From Sporolactobacillus sp. THM7-4 (GTDB lineage Bacteria; Bacillota; Bacilli; Bacillales; Sporolactobacillaceae): a DNA stretch of 64,000 nucleotides. This document shows positions 47,338 through 56,825 of the stretch, one piece after another (position 1 is the first letter of the stretch; each line of letters opens with the position of its first letter). The notes beneath the pieces were generated by a model that was not told the DNA's origin, did no database searches, and saw only the letters and a list, made by a program, of their open reading frames with translations. The stretch is taken from the NCBI RefSeq assembly GCF_004153165.1, contig NZ_SEMD01000003.1, forward strand, positions 123,499 through 187,498, read 5' to 3'. A program made the position numbers and the translations under genes.

Positions 47338-47461
47338 TCATTTTTATTTAAAAACAGATATTCGTGGACTTCAGCGGAAGACTGGGTGAGACCCCGAGCA
47401 ATTCCGAGTTCACGAATTGCACACGTTAATCAAAAATCGTATAAAACAGCTTTAATATAAA

Positions 47462-47497
47462 AAAGTCGAGACGAACACTTTTCATCTCGACTTTTTT
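47462..47497 (+). terminator. Terminator of the atp operon
   Basis: AAAGTCGAGACGA / TCATCTCGACTTT stem (one G-U) with six T after it. Confidence 0.85.
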
Positions 47498-47530
47498 CAT
47501 TCTTAAAAGAATCCGGTTTTGCGCTACCCT

Positions 47531-47617
47531 GTTTATCGAACGCCCACTGATGGTGATTTATTGAATTTCCTGGGAGTAACTGTTGAATGCCGGATAGTGA
47601 CCGTTGAATCCGGTACC
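47531..47617. repeat. Degenerate ~21-bp repeat after the atp operon
   Basis: Three clear units of about 22 bp sharing TTGAAT--CCGG (starts near 47552, 47574 and 47596) and possibly a fourth at 47531. Located just after the terminator, as with the other arrays. The remaining 360 bases to ywzB are AT-rich and hold no supported gene. Confidence 0.4.
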
Positions 47618-47980
47618 TGAAAAAGAATACTGTGAGATCTTCTCCCTAACCTGTTAAGAAAAGAGAAAAACAGGGAATACAAGGAATATAGCCAGTTACA
47701 GGTAATAAAAAATTAATGAAAATTTATTTTGTCGCTAAAGATGAAAACTAAAATTAATGGACAAAGCACTGGTTATTTTTTGTTAATCGCGCTAAAATAA
47801 ATCACGGGTCCAAAATATTATCGTTACTTTAAAATTAGATTAAATTATTGTAACAAACAAGGAGATGGGTAGTTAATTTCCATTATCGACCGGCAGAGTC
47901 GGAAATTCGTTCATGGATTTCCTGAAAACGCTGGAAAAATGGAAGGCGCAATACATATGTAAAGTCGGGCAGGTGTTTTT

Positions 47981-48217
47981 ATGATGGTCAATGATGGGCT
48001 TCAGGCTATGATCAATCTTTTTGTCCATCTGATCGTATTGATTTTAACATGGTGGGCACTGCTGAGTTTGAAGATCGACGTGTTTGTTCGTCACCCCAGA
48101 AGCTTACGGGCGAGGATTTTATACGTCTTACTGGCAATCGCAATCAGCTATCCAGTGGCAAGATTTTTTCTGGATTACGTAAACTGGTCACTCATGCTGC
48201 CACAATTATATAATTGA
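47981..48217 (+). CDS. ywzB: DUF1146 family membrane protein (YwzB)
   Basis: 78 residues with two predicted membrane helices (about 10-30 and 46-66). WWALLSLKIDVFVRHPRS is the family mark. Function unknown; ywzB follows atpC and precedes ywmB across Bacillales, as here. Confidence 0.85.
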   Translation: MMVNDGLQAMINLFVHLIVLILTWWALLSLKIDVFVRHPRSLRARILYVLLAIAISYPVARFFLDYVNWSLMLPQLYN

Positions 48218-48339
48218 AACATTTGAATGGTAAGGTGTGTCGTTTTCATACGAATGGAGCGCCGTTTTGACGAAAAGTTCCACGTATGCCGCAGGCTCTC
48301 TCCTGGTAATACTGAAAACAAGGAGAGGGGCGTGTTACG

Positions 48340-49101
48340 ATGGTTCGGAATGTTTTATTAATGATTTCGACACTGAGCCTCGTGCTGTTATATATTACAG
48401 GGGCACAGGCTAAATCGTCCGACAGAACGGAACAGGTCGGCGAACTGGATCGTATCGCTTTATTTGCCGGCGCATTGGAAAAACAGAAAATGCAAATCGA
48501 CGGGTGGTCTGTTTACGCCCGGGAACAGGAACAAAGTTTGGATAACCTGGCTGAATTTCGCCAAAAGGTTCAGATGAAAAGGCAAAAATTAACGGATTAC
48601 AGCTGGCATGAACTCGAGAAAAAAGAGGGCAGTTTCAGCTGGGAAGCAACTAAAAAATTGGGCTCATCCGGAGCCAATGCCAGAGTTCAATTTATCGCTT
48701 ATCCGGCAAAGAACCAACTGCAATTTTCAGTTTTGTTTCAGGTCGAGGCCGCGTCGTTTGCAACGTCTGAATGGGAAAAGAACAAAGAGCAAATCAGTCG
48801 TGAAATGAGACAAATTTTTCATGGAGAAGAGCAAATCTTCTCTTGTGTCAGAGCGTATCAGAGTGATAAAATGAGACTTGGCTTACTGAAAGAAGGAGAA
48901 GGTTTTCTTAAGGAATTTTCCGCCGCTCCTATAGAACAATTGGATGAAAAAACGTTTGTATCGATTTCGGCATATACTAAGGCATGGAACGATGACGTTT
49001 TTTCTGGAAAACATAAAATGAACATTCAGGTGGCTTTAAGGAGTGACGGTGACCGGACCGCCATCACTTTGGGCACGCCAATCATCACGGCTGAATATTA
49101 A
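48340..49101 (+). CDS. ywmB: YwmB family TATA-box-binding-fold protein
   Basis: 253 residues. It has a signal peptide (about 1-25, ending GAQA) and then two alpha/beta repeats of the YwmB family, whose fold resembles the TATA-box-binding protein though no DNA role is implied outside the membrane. Conserved by position before murAA. ATG 48340 after GGAGAGGGG. Function unknown; a link to the cell envelope or sporulation is inferred from neighbours. Confidence 0.85.
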   Translation: MVRNVLLMISTLSLVLLYITGAQAKSSDRTEQVGELDRIALFAGALEKQKMQIDGWSVYAREQEQSLDNLAEFRQKVQMKRQKLTDYSWHELEKKEGSFSWEATKKLGSSGANARVQFIAYPAKNQLQFSVLFQVEAASFATSEWEKNKEQISREMRQIFHGEEQIFSCVRAYQSDKMRLGLLKEGEGFLKEFSAAPIEQLDEKTFVSISAYTKAWNDDVFSGKHKMNIQVALRSDGDRTAITLGTPIITAEY

Positions 49102-49204
49102 TGTAATGGCGACAAGGCAATAGCCGGATTGATTTACGTGCAATGCGGCACAGAAGGCAGTTCCGGATCGAGCAAAGAGATAAACGGACGCGGAGGGGAA
49201 AATT

Positions 49205-50539
49205 TTGGAGAAAATTATAGTTCATGGAGGGAAGCGGCTTTCAGGCTCGGTAAAAATCGAAGGCGCTAAAAATGCGGTCCTTCCCGTGATTGCCGCATCG
49301 ATGCTTGCAAGCGAAGGCACGAGCAAAATATATAATGTACCTGAACTTGCAGATGTATACACGATAAATGAAGTTTTACGTTATTTAAATGCGAAAGTAA
49401 GTTATAAAAACCGGGTGATAACTGTCAGTGCCATCGCAGAATTAATGACCGAAGCACCGTTTGAATATGTCAGGAAAATGCGCGCTTCTTTTCTGGTCAT
49501 GGGACCTCTGCTGGCGAGAGTCGGCCATGCGAAGATCGCTCTTCCTGGCGGCTGTGCAATTGGTTCAAGACCAATCGATCAGCATCTCAAAGGTTTTGAA
49601 GCGATGGGTGCCGATGTGAAAATCGGTAATGGCAGTATTGAAGCGAGAGTCGAAGGGAAACTTAAGGGTACGGCCATCTATCTCGATTTCCCAAGTGTCG
49701 GTGCAACTGAGAACATTATGATGGCTGCATCACTTGCCGAAGGGGAAACCATCCTGGAAAATGCGGCATGCGAACCCGAAATCGTGAATCTGGCCCAATA
49801 TCTGAACGCTATGGGGGCCAAAGTCAGCGGCGCCGGAACAGGAAAAATACGAATTACCGGTGTAAAAAAGCTTCATGGTGCCGAACACACGATTTTACCT
49901 GACCGGATCGAAGCAGGTACGTATATGATTGCCGCGGCGATAACTGGCGGCGATGTATTGGTTGAAGATGCCGATATCGAAGATCTGCATCCGCTGATCG
50001 CCAAGCTGAGAGAAATGGGTGTTCAAATAAAACGAGAACTCGGCGGTATTCGAGTGATTGGAACAGAACATCTGAAGGCGGCAGATGTCAAAACACTGCC
50101 CCATCCCGGTTTTCCAACCGATCTGCAGGCACAGATGATGGCTCTGTTGCTCACAGCAAATGGGCCATCAGTAATCACGGAGACGGTTTTTGAGAACAGA
50201 TTCATGCACGTTGAAGAATTTCGACGGATGAACGCCAGCATTAAAATCGACGGCCGCTCCGCAATTATCAACGGACCATGCGATCTTCAGGGGGCCGAGG
50301 TTACATCGACCGATCTGCGCGCAGGAGCCGCTCTGGTCATTGCCGGACTTGTAGCAAAGGGAATTACCCGTGTCAGCGGACTCCATCACATTGATCGCGG
50401 CTATGTCGACCTGGCAGGCAAACTAAGGAATCTCGGAGCCGATATTTCGCGTGTACGGATCGGAGAAGCCGAGCAGCCTGCCCCAGCCGCGGCTGAAGTT
50501 CTGCGCGGCCAAATCAGCATCAATCCAAAGTTTGCCTGA
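49205..50539 (+). CDS. murAA: UDP-N-acetylglucosamine 1-carboxyvinyltransferase, main MurA
   Basis: 444 residues. Same reaction as murZ at 26845; this copy stands at the murAA locus before spoIID. Catalytic Cys117 in [15 protein letters not shown]. The C-terminus has an extra tail rich in Ala and Pro beyond the EPSP-synthase fold. TTG start at 49205 after GGAGGGG. Confidence 0.95.
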   Translation: MEKIIVHGGKRLSGSVKIEGAKNAVLPVIAASMLASEGTSKIYNVPELADVYTINEVLRYLNAKVSYKNRVITVSAIAELMTEAPFEYVRKMRASFLVMGPLLARVGHAKIALPGGCAIGSRPIDQHLKGFEAMGADVKIGNGSIEARVEGKLKGTAIYLDFPSVGATENIMMAASLAEGETILENAACEPEIVNLAQYLNAMGAKVSGAGTGKIRITGVKKLHGAEHTILPDRIEAGTYMIAAAITGGDVLVEDADIEDLHPLIAKLREMGVQIKRELGGIRVIGTEHLKAADVKTLPHPGFPTDLQAQMMALLLTANGPSVITETVFENRFMHVEEFRRMNASIKIDGRSAIINGPCDLQGAEVTSTDLRAGAALVIAGLVAKGITRVSGLHHIDRGYVDLAGKLRNLGADISRVRIGEAEQPAPAAAEVLRGQISINPKFA

Positions 50540-50628
50540 TCTTATCAGCCCTGCGGCAGTTATTCCAGATAGACGGAATCACCGCCTGGCTAAAAGAATC
50601 ATAATTAGAAAAGAAAAGCAATATATTC

Positions 50629-50658
50629 GAGGTGCCGGTCGTCATTGGTGCCTCTTTT
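50629..50658 (+). terminator. Terminator after murAA
   Basis: GAGGTGCC / GGTGCCTC stem with two G-U pairs, then TTTT. The next 330 bases to spoIID contain no supported gene. Confidence 0.55.
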
Positions 50659-50989
50659 ATATGGTTATTTTTTTTAACTGACGGAACGAGAGGACCGGGA
50701 AACCGGCAAAAGGACTTAGTCAATGTATCGGACAAACGCTATTGCAAAGGTATTAACAAAAACCCTCTGTATATCAATCTGTATGATGATAATTTTCTAA
50801 ATATTAATAATAGTTAGTGTTGAACCGTTCACACCTTGCCCATTCAGCATTATATGCCCGGCAAATTTTTTTATACCCTGCTTCCAAATAAAAGGCATTT
50901 ATCCTCTATCTGATCCGCAGCCCCGTTCTATGCTTTTTGAAACGAGCATAAAAGTAAAATAAACACAGTTGGATGCTGGAGGCCAGAAA

Positions 50990-51973
50990 ATGAGAAAAGC
51001 TGTAGTGCTGCTGTCCGTGTTCGTGTTTATCATCATCGTTCTCCCCGCAATTGTCGTCCTTCCTTATACACACCATAAGGCGTTAGATACTAATCCGAAA
51101 CAAAAAGAAGAACCTGAGACAAAGCACTCAGTCATCACCGTCTCCGTTTACAGGCAAGCATCAAAAACCACAGAAAAAGTCCCACTCGATCAATACTTAT
51201 TTGGTGTAGTTGGTTCGGAAATGCCGGCCGATTTTCAGCTTGAAGCCTTAAAAGCGCAGGCGATTGCTGCACGTACATACATTCTCAGCCGGATTATGGC
51301 CGATCCGGCAGTTCGTGTAACGGATATGGTTGGTAACCAGGTTTATCATAGCAGGGCGGAATTAAAACGTATCTGGGGAGCGGACTATCAATGGAAAGCG
51401 GCAAAGATTGCGAAGGCTGTAAGCGAAACGGAGGGGGAGGTCGTCACATATAAAGGAAATCTGATATCTCCGGTCTTTTTCTCAACAAGCAATGGAAAGA
51501 CGGAGAATGCGAAAGATTACTGGACGACAGACGTCCCCTATCTGAGATCTGTACCCAGTCCCTGGGACAGGCTTTCACCAAAATACAAAACGGAAAAAAC
51601 GCTCGCTCTCGATGATGTAGAAAAGGCACTGTCCGTTAACCTGCAGAATCACAGCGGCGATCTGGGGCAAGTCATTAAAAAAACGGAAACCGGCCACGTA
51701 GCGCTTTACGACATTGGCGGTAAACAATTTACAGGCCGGCAGATACGTGAGAAGCTGAATCTCAGTTCAACTGATTTTCAGCTGGAACAGATAGGTGGCG
51801 AAGTCCGAGCAACCACTTATGGGAGCGGGCATGATGTCGGCATGAGCCAGTACGGGGCCGAGGGAATGGCGCGTCAAGGCAAAAATGCCACGCAAATTAT
51901 TACCCACTATTACCGGGGGACAACAATCACCAGGATGGATACACAGGACCCCAATACCTTTGTGAAAAAATGA
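50990..51973 (+). CDS. spoIID: Stage II sporulation protein D
   Basis: 327 residues. A lytic transglycosylase made in the mother cell under sigma-E; with SpoIIM and SpoIIP it drives engulfment of the forespore. Single N-terminal helix (about 4-25), then PLDQYLFGVVGSEMPADFQL with the catalytic Glu, EALKAQAIAARTYIL, and the C-terminal SGHDVGMSQYGAEGMA. ATG 50990 after GGAGG. The 21-bp array begins about 40 bases past its stop. Confidence 0.95.
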   Translation: MRKAVVLLSVFVFIIIVLPAIVVLPYTHHKALDTNPKQKEEPETKHSVITVSVYRQASKTTEKVPLDQYLFGVVGSEMPADFQLEALKAQAIAARTYILSRIMADPAVRVTDMVGNQVYHSRAELKRIWGADYQWKAAKIAKAVSETEGEVVTYKGNLISPVFFSTSNGKTENAKDYWTTDVPYLRSVPSPWDRLSPKYKTEKTLALDDVEKALSVNLQNHSGDLGQVIKKTETGHVALYDIGGKQFTGRQIREKLNLSSTDFQLEQIGGEVRATTYGSGHDVGMSQYGAEGMARQGKNATQIITHYYRGTTITRMDTQDPNTFVKK

Positions 51974-52015
51974 TTAAGAAGACAGAACAGACAATCCACT
52001 CTAGTGAGGTTTTAG

Positions 52016-52317
52016 CGTTTTTTGCTCGAATTCAGCGGGTTTTTGCTCGACTTCGGGACGTTTTTGCCCGACTTCGATGGGTTTTTGCCCGACTTTTCGG
52101 GTTTTTTGCCCGACTTCGGGACCGTTTTGCTCGACTTTTTTGCTCGACTTCAGCGGGTTTTTGCCCGACTTTGGTGCCTTTTTGCTCGACTTTGGTGCGT
52201 TTTTGCCCGACTTCGATGGGTTTTTGCTCGACTTCGGGACGTTTTTGCCCGACTTTTTTGCTCGAATTCAGCGGGTTTTTGCTCGACTTCGGGACCGTTT
52301 TGCTCGACTACGGTGCC
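52016..52317. repeat. 21-bp tandem repeat array (type 2) between spoIID and spoIIQ
   Basis: About 15 units with core GTTTTTGCCCGACTT or GTTTTTGCTCGACTT plus a short variable segment (CGATGG, CGGGAC, CAGCGG, TGGTGC, TCGG). Most units are 21 bp; a few are 14-15 or 20-23. Because of the irregular units no single frame is kept throughout. Same architecture as type 1 but another sequence. Confidence 0.9.
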
Positions 52318-52482
52318 ATATTATGTTCCAGGTTAGTAATACCATAGTTTGGTAATGCCGAATCGCGTATTCTATATTTTTCTAGCAAATACCAATCTTT
52401 CAAAAAAAATTACATAATTTTTTATTCTTCAATGTATAGATCACCGGCAATCTGCTCACAATGGTTGCTGAGGTGATGCAAG

Positions 52483-53352
52483 ATGTCAGATAACAATGAT
52501 CAAAAGAAATCGCAGGAAAAAGAGCTGACCGGGCTCCGCAAACTAGCAAAGCGGCGATGGTTCTATCCTGCATTATATCTGTGCGTAGCGTCTCTTGTAC
52601 TGACCGGAGTGCTGCTGTTTCAGATAAAAAGCGCTGATCAGGCCAGGGATAAGGAAGAAGAAAACCGGGTCGTATTCAACCAGAGCAACCCGTCAAAAGC
52701 GACCGCCGGTGAAGAAGTGTTCGAGTGGCCCGCAGCTCAGTCAAACACCGAAGTGACCCAGCCTTTCTATGATGCGAATGGAACAGAACAGGAACAGCAA
52801 GCGGCTCTCGTAAACTATGATCAGACTTACGTCCAAAATAAAGGCATTAACATTGGAGCGAAAGATGATAAGGCGTTTACGGTAACTGCGGCGATGAGCG
52901 GAAAGGTAACGGAGGCAAGAAAGGACAACCTCCTCGGATATGTGGTGACACTGAAGCATCAGGACGGTGTTGAATCGGTGTACGAAAGCCTCGGATCGAT
53001 TAACGTCAAACTCGGCGAAAGCGTCCGGCAGGGAGATAAAATCGGTACAGCAGGAACGGAAGCCTTCAACAGGAAAATGGGCGTCCATCTGCATTTTGAA
53101 ATTCGCGAAAACGGTATGCCGGTCAATCCGGTCGCCTTTATCTCGAAGGGAACCCATGAAGTAAAATCGTTTGCGTCTAAGGTGGAGAAGACGAATGCAC
53201 CGTCAGCATCCGAAAAGACGATCGAAAAAGGCGGAAAGAACGTTCCAGGTCCGAATCAACCTGACAATACCGGCAAATCTAATATGCCTGGCAAGAGCAA
53301 CAGCGGAACGGACAATAAAGGATCTTCAGTCGACCAGGGCTCTCTAAATTAA
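52483..53352 (+). CDS. spoIIQ: Stage II sporulation protein Q
   Basis: 289 residues (B. subtilis 283). A forespore membrane protein that binds SpoIIIAH across the septum to form the engulfment channel. Cytoplasmic segment, one helix (about 30-48), then an M23/LytM peptidase fold (about 125-225) ending HLHFEIRENGMPVNP. The first zinc-binding HxxxD motif is not evident, as in other degenerate SpoIIQ proteins. The C-terminus is a long Gly/Asn/Ser-rich tail. GAGGTG precedes ATG 52483. Confidence 0.92.
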   Translation: MSDNNDQKKSQEKELTGLRKLAKRRWFYPALYLCVASLVLTGVLLFQIKSADQARDKEEENRVVFNQSNPSKATAGEEVFEWPAAQSNTEVTQPFYDANGTEQEQQAALVNYDQTYVQNKGINIGAKDDKAFTVTAAMSGKVTEARKDNLLGYVVTLKHQDGVESVYESLGSINVKLGESVRQGDKIGTAGTEAFNRKMGVHLHFEIRENGMPVNPVAFISKGTHEVKSFASKVEKTNAPSASEKTIEKGGKNVPGPNQPDNTGKSNMPGKSNSGTDNKGSSVDQGSLN

Positions 53353-54073
53353 CAAACTGGGCATCCAGATTAAATTAGTACTAAGCAAAACCGTGTGTTT
53401 TTAAAAAGAGCATAAAAATGCGTTCCGACCTTATTGCGGCATTGACTGTAAAACGGGATAACCGAATCGATCAAAAACCCGCTGTAACCGGGTGATGATC
53501 AAACAGCAAATGAGAGGCCTGCTGCGAAAACGGTAGCAAGGACCATTGACTGCCGATTGACTTTAAAAAACATACTGAGCCTTAAGATACAGAAGACATC
53601 ATTTCACTTGATACCTCCCCAGGAGGATTGTAAAAGCGGTTTCGAAATTCGGCCGCTTTTTTCTTGTTTTCTTCTATTCATAGACATGAGCTTATAGATT
53701 CCGAGCCCATACGTTCACGCTCTACATGGCCTTTTCTGACTGCATGAAGAGCCAGATAAAATATTTCGATGTTGATCAGAGTGGAGCATGGTAAAATGAT
53801 AGATAATAAAGAACGGACGATCATGAGTTAACTGGACGAGGCCAAATTGGCATGGCTTCCGAATAAAATCGCACAGTCTTGGTGTAAAGAGGGAGGTAGC
53901 TGTTGCTGGATTAAGATAGCATAGAGGGCCTGGAAAAAGTTGGAAGATAGATCGTCCGGAATAAGATAAAAATAGATCAACAGGATCAGGAAAGCCCTGC
54001 AATCAGGACCGGGTGAGGAAAGATCCGACCGGACTGAAAAGAAGGCAGGGGTAATAAATACCAGTGGCTCTCT
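53353..54073. other. Intergenic region after spoIIQ, with a terminator
   Basis: About 720 bp. A hairpin at 53632-53662 (AAAAGCGG / CCGCTTTT plus T) looks like a terminator. spoIIID and mbl, next in B. subtilis, are not here. I see no coding sequence. Confidence 0.45.
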
Positions 54074-54547
54074 ATGTATTCAGCAGCAGAAAAAAGGATG
54101 AAATTGGATGAAACCGATCGGAAAATACTCGCGTGTCTCGCTGAGGATGGGAGGATGTCTTATGTAGATATCGGGAAAAGGCTTAATCTGTCCAGAGTAT
54201 CAATCCGCGAACGCGTTCAGCAATTAGTGAAAAACGGTGTCATTGAAAAATTCAGCGTCGTTATTAACTCAGAACTCGCAGGGAAGAGAGTATCCGCTTT
54301 TTTCGAAGTAGAATGCGAGCCGTCGGCACTGCTGTCCGTCGCGCATAATCTGGCCAATAATCCTAACGTCGCGAGCTGTTACCAGATGACGGGACCGAGC
54401 ATGCTGCACATGCACGTACTCGTTGAAGACTTCCACCAACTCGAGAATTTTACGAATAAAGAATTGTATTCAATGAAAGGGATTACCCGAGTCAATAGCC
54501 ACATTCTCCTGCGCCGCTTCAAAAGTCGAACCGGGTTGAAACTGTGA
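54074..54547 (+). CDS. ywrC: Lrp/AsnC-family regulator (YwrC/ChrS type)
   Basis: 157 residues as drawn. N-terminal winged helix (LDETDRKILACLAEDGRMSY then LNLSRVSIRERVQQLVKNG) and a C-terminal RAM ligand domain with PNVASCYQMTGPSMLHMHVL. B. subtilis ywrC (chrS) regulates the adjacent CHR genes, and ywrD encodes the GGT; the same neighbours are found here. ATG 54098 matches the family start (MKLDETD) but has its AAAAGG touching it; ATG 54074 has no clear ribosome site. The start is uncertain. Confidence 0.85.
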   Translation: MYSAAEKRMKLDETDRKILACLAEDGRMSYVDIGKRLNLSRVSIRERVQQLVKNGVIEKFSVVINSELAGKRVSAFFEVECEPSALLSVAHNLANNPNVASCYQMTGPSMLHMHVLVEDFHQLENFTNKELYSMKGITRVNSHILLRRFKSRTGLKL

Positions 54548-54637
54548 GAAGCGAATACCTGGATAAATACATTTTCGTGAATAAAAAATAAATTAAGAAA
54601 CAGGCATTGAAAGAAAAGAGGCAATTGCTTCTGGATT

Positions 54638-54862
54638 TATTGCCTGACTTCGGGACCGTTTCGCTCGACTTTGCGGTTTTGCCCGACTTCGGGACGGTTT
54701 CGCTCGACTTTGCGGTTTTGCCCGACTTCGGGAACGGTTTCGCTCGACTTTGCGGTTTTGCCTGACTTCGACGGGTTTTTGCCCGACTTCGGGACCGTTT
54801 CGACTTTGATGTGCTTTTGTCCAACATCGGGATCATTATCCTCGACATCGAATCTCGACTTT
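54638..54862. repeat. Type 2 repeat array between ywrC and ywrD
   Basis: About ten units alternating GTTTTGCCCGACTTCGGGAC (21 bp) and GTTTCGCTCGACTTTGCG (18 bp), decaying after 54800. Same core as the array at 52016-52317. It starts about 90 bases after the ywrC stop. Confidence 0.85.
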
Positions 54863-54932
54863 CCCAAACATCGAGACAGACTTTTTCATTAAAAAGTTTA
54901 GAGAAAATCATTATAATTTTTTGAAAAATATG

Positions 54933-54961
54933 TTGAAATTTAGCCTGTGATGTCATATAAT
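54933..54961 (+). promoter_or_regulatory. Promoter for the ggt-opp operon
   Basis: TTGAAA (54933-54938), 17-bp spacer, TATAAT (54956-54961). Strong match to sigma-A consensus. Confidence 0.7.
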
Positions 54962-55001
54962 AGGCAACAAATATTAAAAATGACCTTTTGTTAGTTATAT
55001 T

Positions 55002-55018
55002 TATTAATATGATTAATA
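55002..55018. promoter_or_regulatory. AT-rich palindrome downstream of the ggt promoter, Lrp operator candidate
   Basis: TATTAAT-ATG-ATTAATA, a 7-3-7 perfect inverted repeat about 40 bp past the -10. AT-rich dyads of this size suit Lrp/AsnC proteins, and ywrC is the adjacent gene. Confidence 0.4.
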
Positions 55019-55125
55019 TAAGGAACTGAATTTAAGAAATTACCTGCGAAATGGTTATTGCTTCAGCCGGGATTCATAATGTAAAAATGGACGACCGACA
55101 AGAGATGAGAGAAGGGAGCAATACG

Positions 55126-56733
55126 ATGTTTGATTACGATTTTCAACCGTATGAGTCAAGGAGGGTTCCGGTCTTTGGAAGAAAAGGCATGGTCGCAACG
55201 GCTCAGCCTCTTGCCGCCCAGGCGGGACTGGATATTTTAAAAAAAGGAGGGAATGCGGTTGATGCTGCAATAGCAACTGCGGCATGCCTGACAGTTGTAG
55301 AACCGACATCAAATGGAATCGGCAGCGACGCTTTCGCTTTAATCTGGACGAATGGGGAACTTTATGGACTGAATGCGAGCGGTGTTGCTCCGCAATCCAT
55401 CAGCATTGAAGCCGTCAGAAAGCGCGGGTACAAGACGATGCCGGTACACGGTTTCGAACCGGTCATCGTCCCCGGCGCTCCGTCTGCGTGGGCGGAGTGT
55501 TCGCGGCGGTTTGGCCGTCTTCCGTTTAGAGAAGTGATGAAGCCTGCGATTGAGTACGCGGAAAACGGTTATCCCCTTTCTCCAGTATTGGCGAGAAACT
55601 GGAATAACGCTTATCGGAGCTATAAGGAAGAACTCCATGATCCAATGTTCGAGCCGTGGTTTAAAACCTTCGCTCCAGAAGGGCAGGCTCCGAAAGCCGG
55701 TGATATGTGGTCATCAAAGGATCATGCCGAGACGCTGAGAAAAATCGCCGAATCCAATGCCGAGGAATTTTACAAAGGTGAACTCGCTGAGCAGATCGAC
55801 CGATTCTCGAGGGAGAACGGCGGATTTATCCGAAAAAGTGACCTGGAAAACTATCATCCGGAGTGGGTGGATCCGATTTCGATCAATTACCGAGGATATG
55901 ACGTTTGGGAAATCCCGCCAAATGGTCAGGGGCTGGTTACCCTTCTCGCACTCAATATACTGAAAAACGTCGAGATCGAGGATAAAGAATCCATCGATAC
56001 GTACCACAAGCAGATCGAAGCGTTAAAACTTGCGTTTTCTGACGGCAAGAAATACATTACCGATCCCCGTTACATGAATGATGAAGTCGCACGGCTTTTA
56101 TCCAACGATTACGGTAAAAAGCGGAGCGCGTTGATCGGCAAACAAGCGGTTAAGCCTGTACCGGGAACGCTCCCAAAAGGGGGAACGGTTTATCTGTGCA
56201 CCGCGGATGGCGAGGGAAATATGGTCTCATTTATCCAAAGCAATTTTATGGGATTCGGCTCAGGACTCGTTGTCCCGGATACCGGGATTGCACTGCAGAA
56301 CCGCGGCCATACTTTCTCGCTGGATGAGAAGGATGCAAACAGCCTCGCCCCGGGAAAGAAAACATACCACACCATTATACCCGGATTTTTAACAAAGGAA
56401 GGCCGGCCAGTAGGACCGTTCGGCGTCATGGGGGGATACATGCAGCCCCAGGGCCAGCTTCAGGTACTCTCCAACACGATCGACTTCCATCTTCATCCAC
56501 AGGCCGCTCTCGACGCTCCAAGATGGCAGTGGATAGAGGGCAAAACCGTTATTGTTGAACCTGGTTTCCCGAATCACATTGCGCAGGCTTTAGCAAGACG
56601 CGGCCATGATATAAAAGTTGCCCTCGGAACCGGCTCTTTCGGCCGCGGAGAAATCATCTGGCGAAACAACGAAACCGGTGTTTTGGTCGGCGGAACAGAA
56701 TCAAGAGCTGATGGGATTGTGGCTGCATGGTGA
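55126..56733 (+). CDS. ywrD: Gamma-glutamyltransferase, YwrD type (cytosolic)
   Basis: 535 residues (B. subtilis YwrD 525). It hydrolyses or transfers gamma-glutamyl groups, for example from glutathione. Autoprocessing and catalytic threonine in KGGTVYLCTADGEGN (Thr354); GGNAVDAAIATAACLTVVEP and MGGYMQPQGQLQVL are family marks. There is no signal peptide, so it should act inside the cell, unlike secreted GGT. ATG 55126 after GAAGGGAG. A peptide importer follows 92 bases later, on the same strand. Confidence 0.92.
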   Translation: MFDYDFQPYESRRVPVFGRKGMVATAQPLAAQAGLDILKKGGNAVDAAIATAACLTVVEPTSNGIGSDAFALIWTNGELYGLNASGVAPQSISIEAVRKRGYKTMPVHGFEPVIVPGAPSAWAECSRRFGRLPFREVMKPAIEYAENGYPLSPVLARNWNNAYRSYKEELHDPMFEPWFKTFAPEGQAPKAGDMWSSKDHAETLRKIAESNAEEFYKGELAEQIDRFSRENGGFIRKSDLENYHPEWVDPISINYRGYDVWEIPPNGQGLVTLLALNILKNVEIEDKESIDTYHKQIEALKLAFSDGKKYITDPRYMNDEVARLLSNDYGKKRSALIGKQAVKPVPGTLPKGGTVYLCTADGEGNMVSFIQSNFMGFGSGLVVPDTGIALQNRGHTFSLDEKDANSLAPGKKTYHTIIPGFLTKEGRPVGPFGVMGGYMQPQGQLQVLSNTIDFHLHPQAALDAPRWQWIEGKTVIVEPGFPNHIAQALARRGHDIKVALGTGSFGRGEIIWRNNETGVLVGGTESRADGIVAAW

Positions 56734-56825
56734 TAAGATAACTTGAGATAAAATTTTAATTACTCAAAAAATAGAAAGCAGATAGCAAATAACAATCGAT
56801 TTTTTTATGGAGGAGGATATATTCA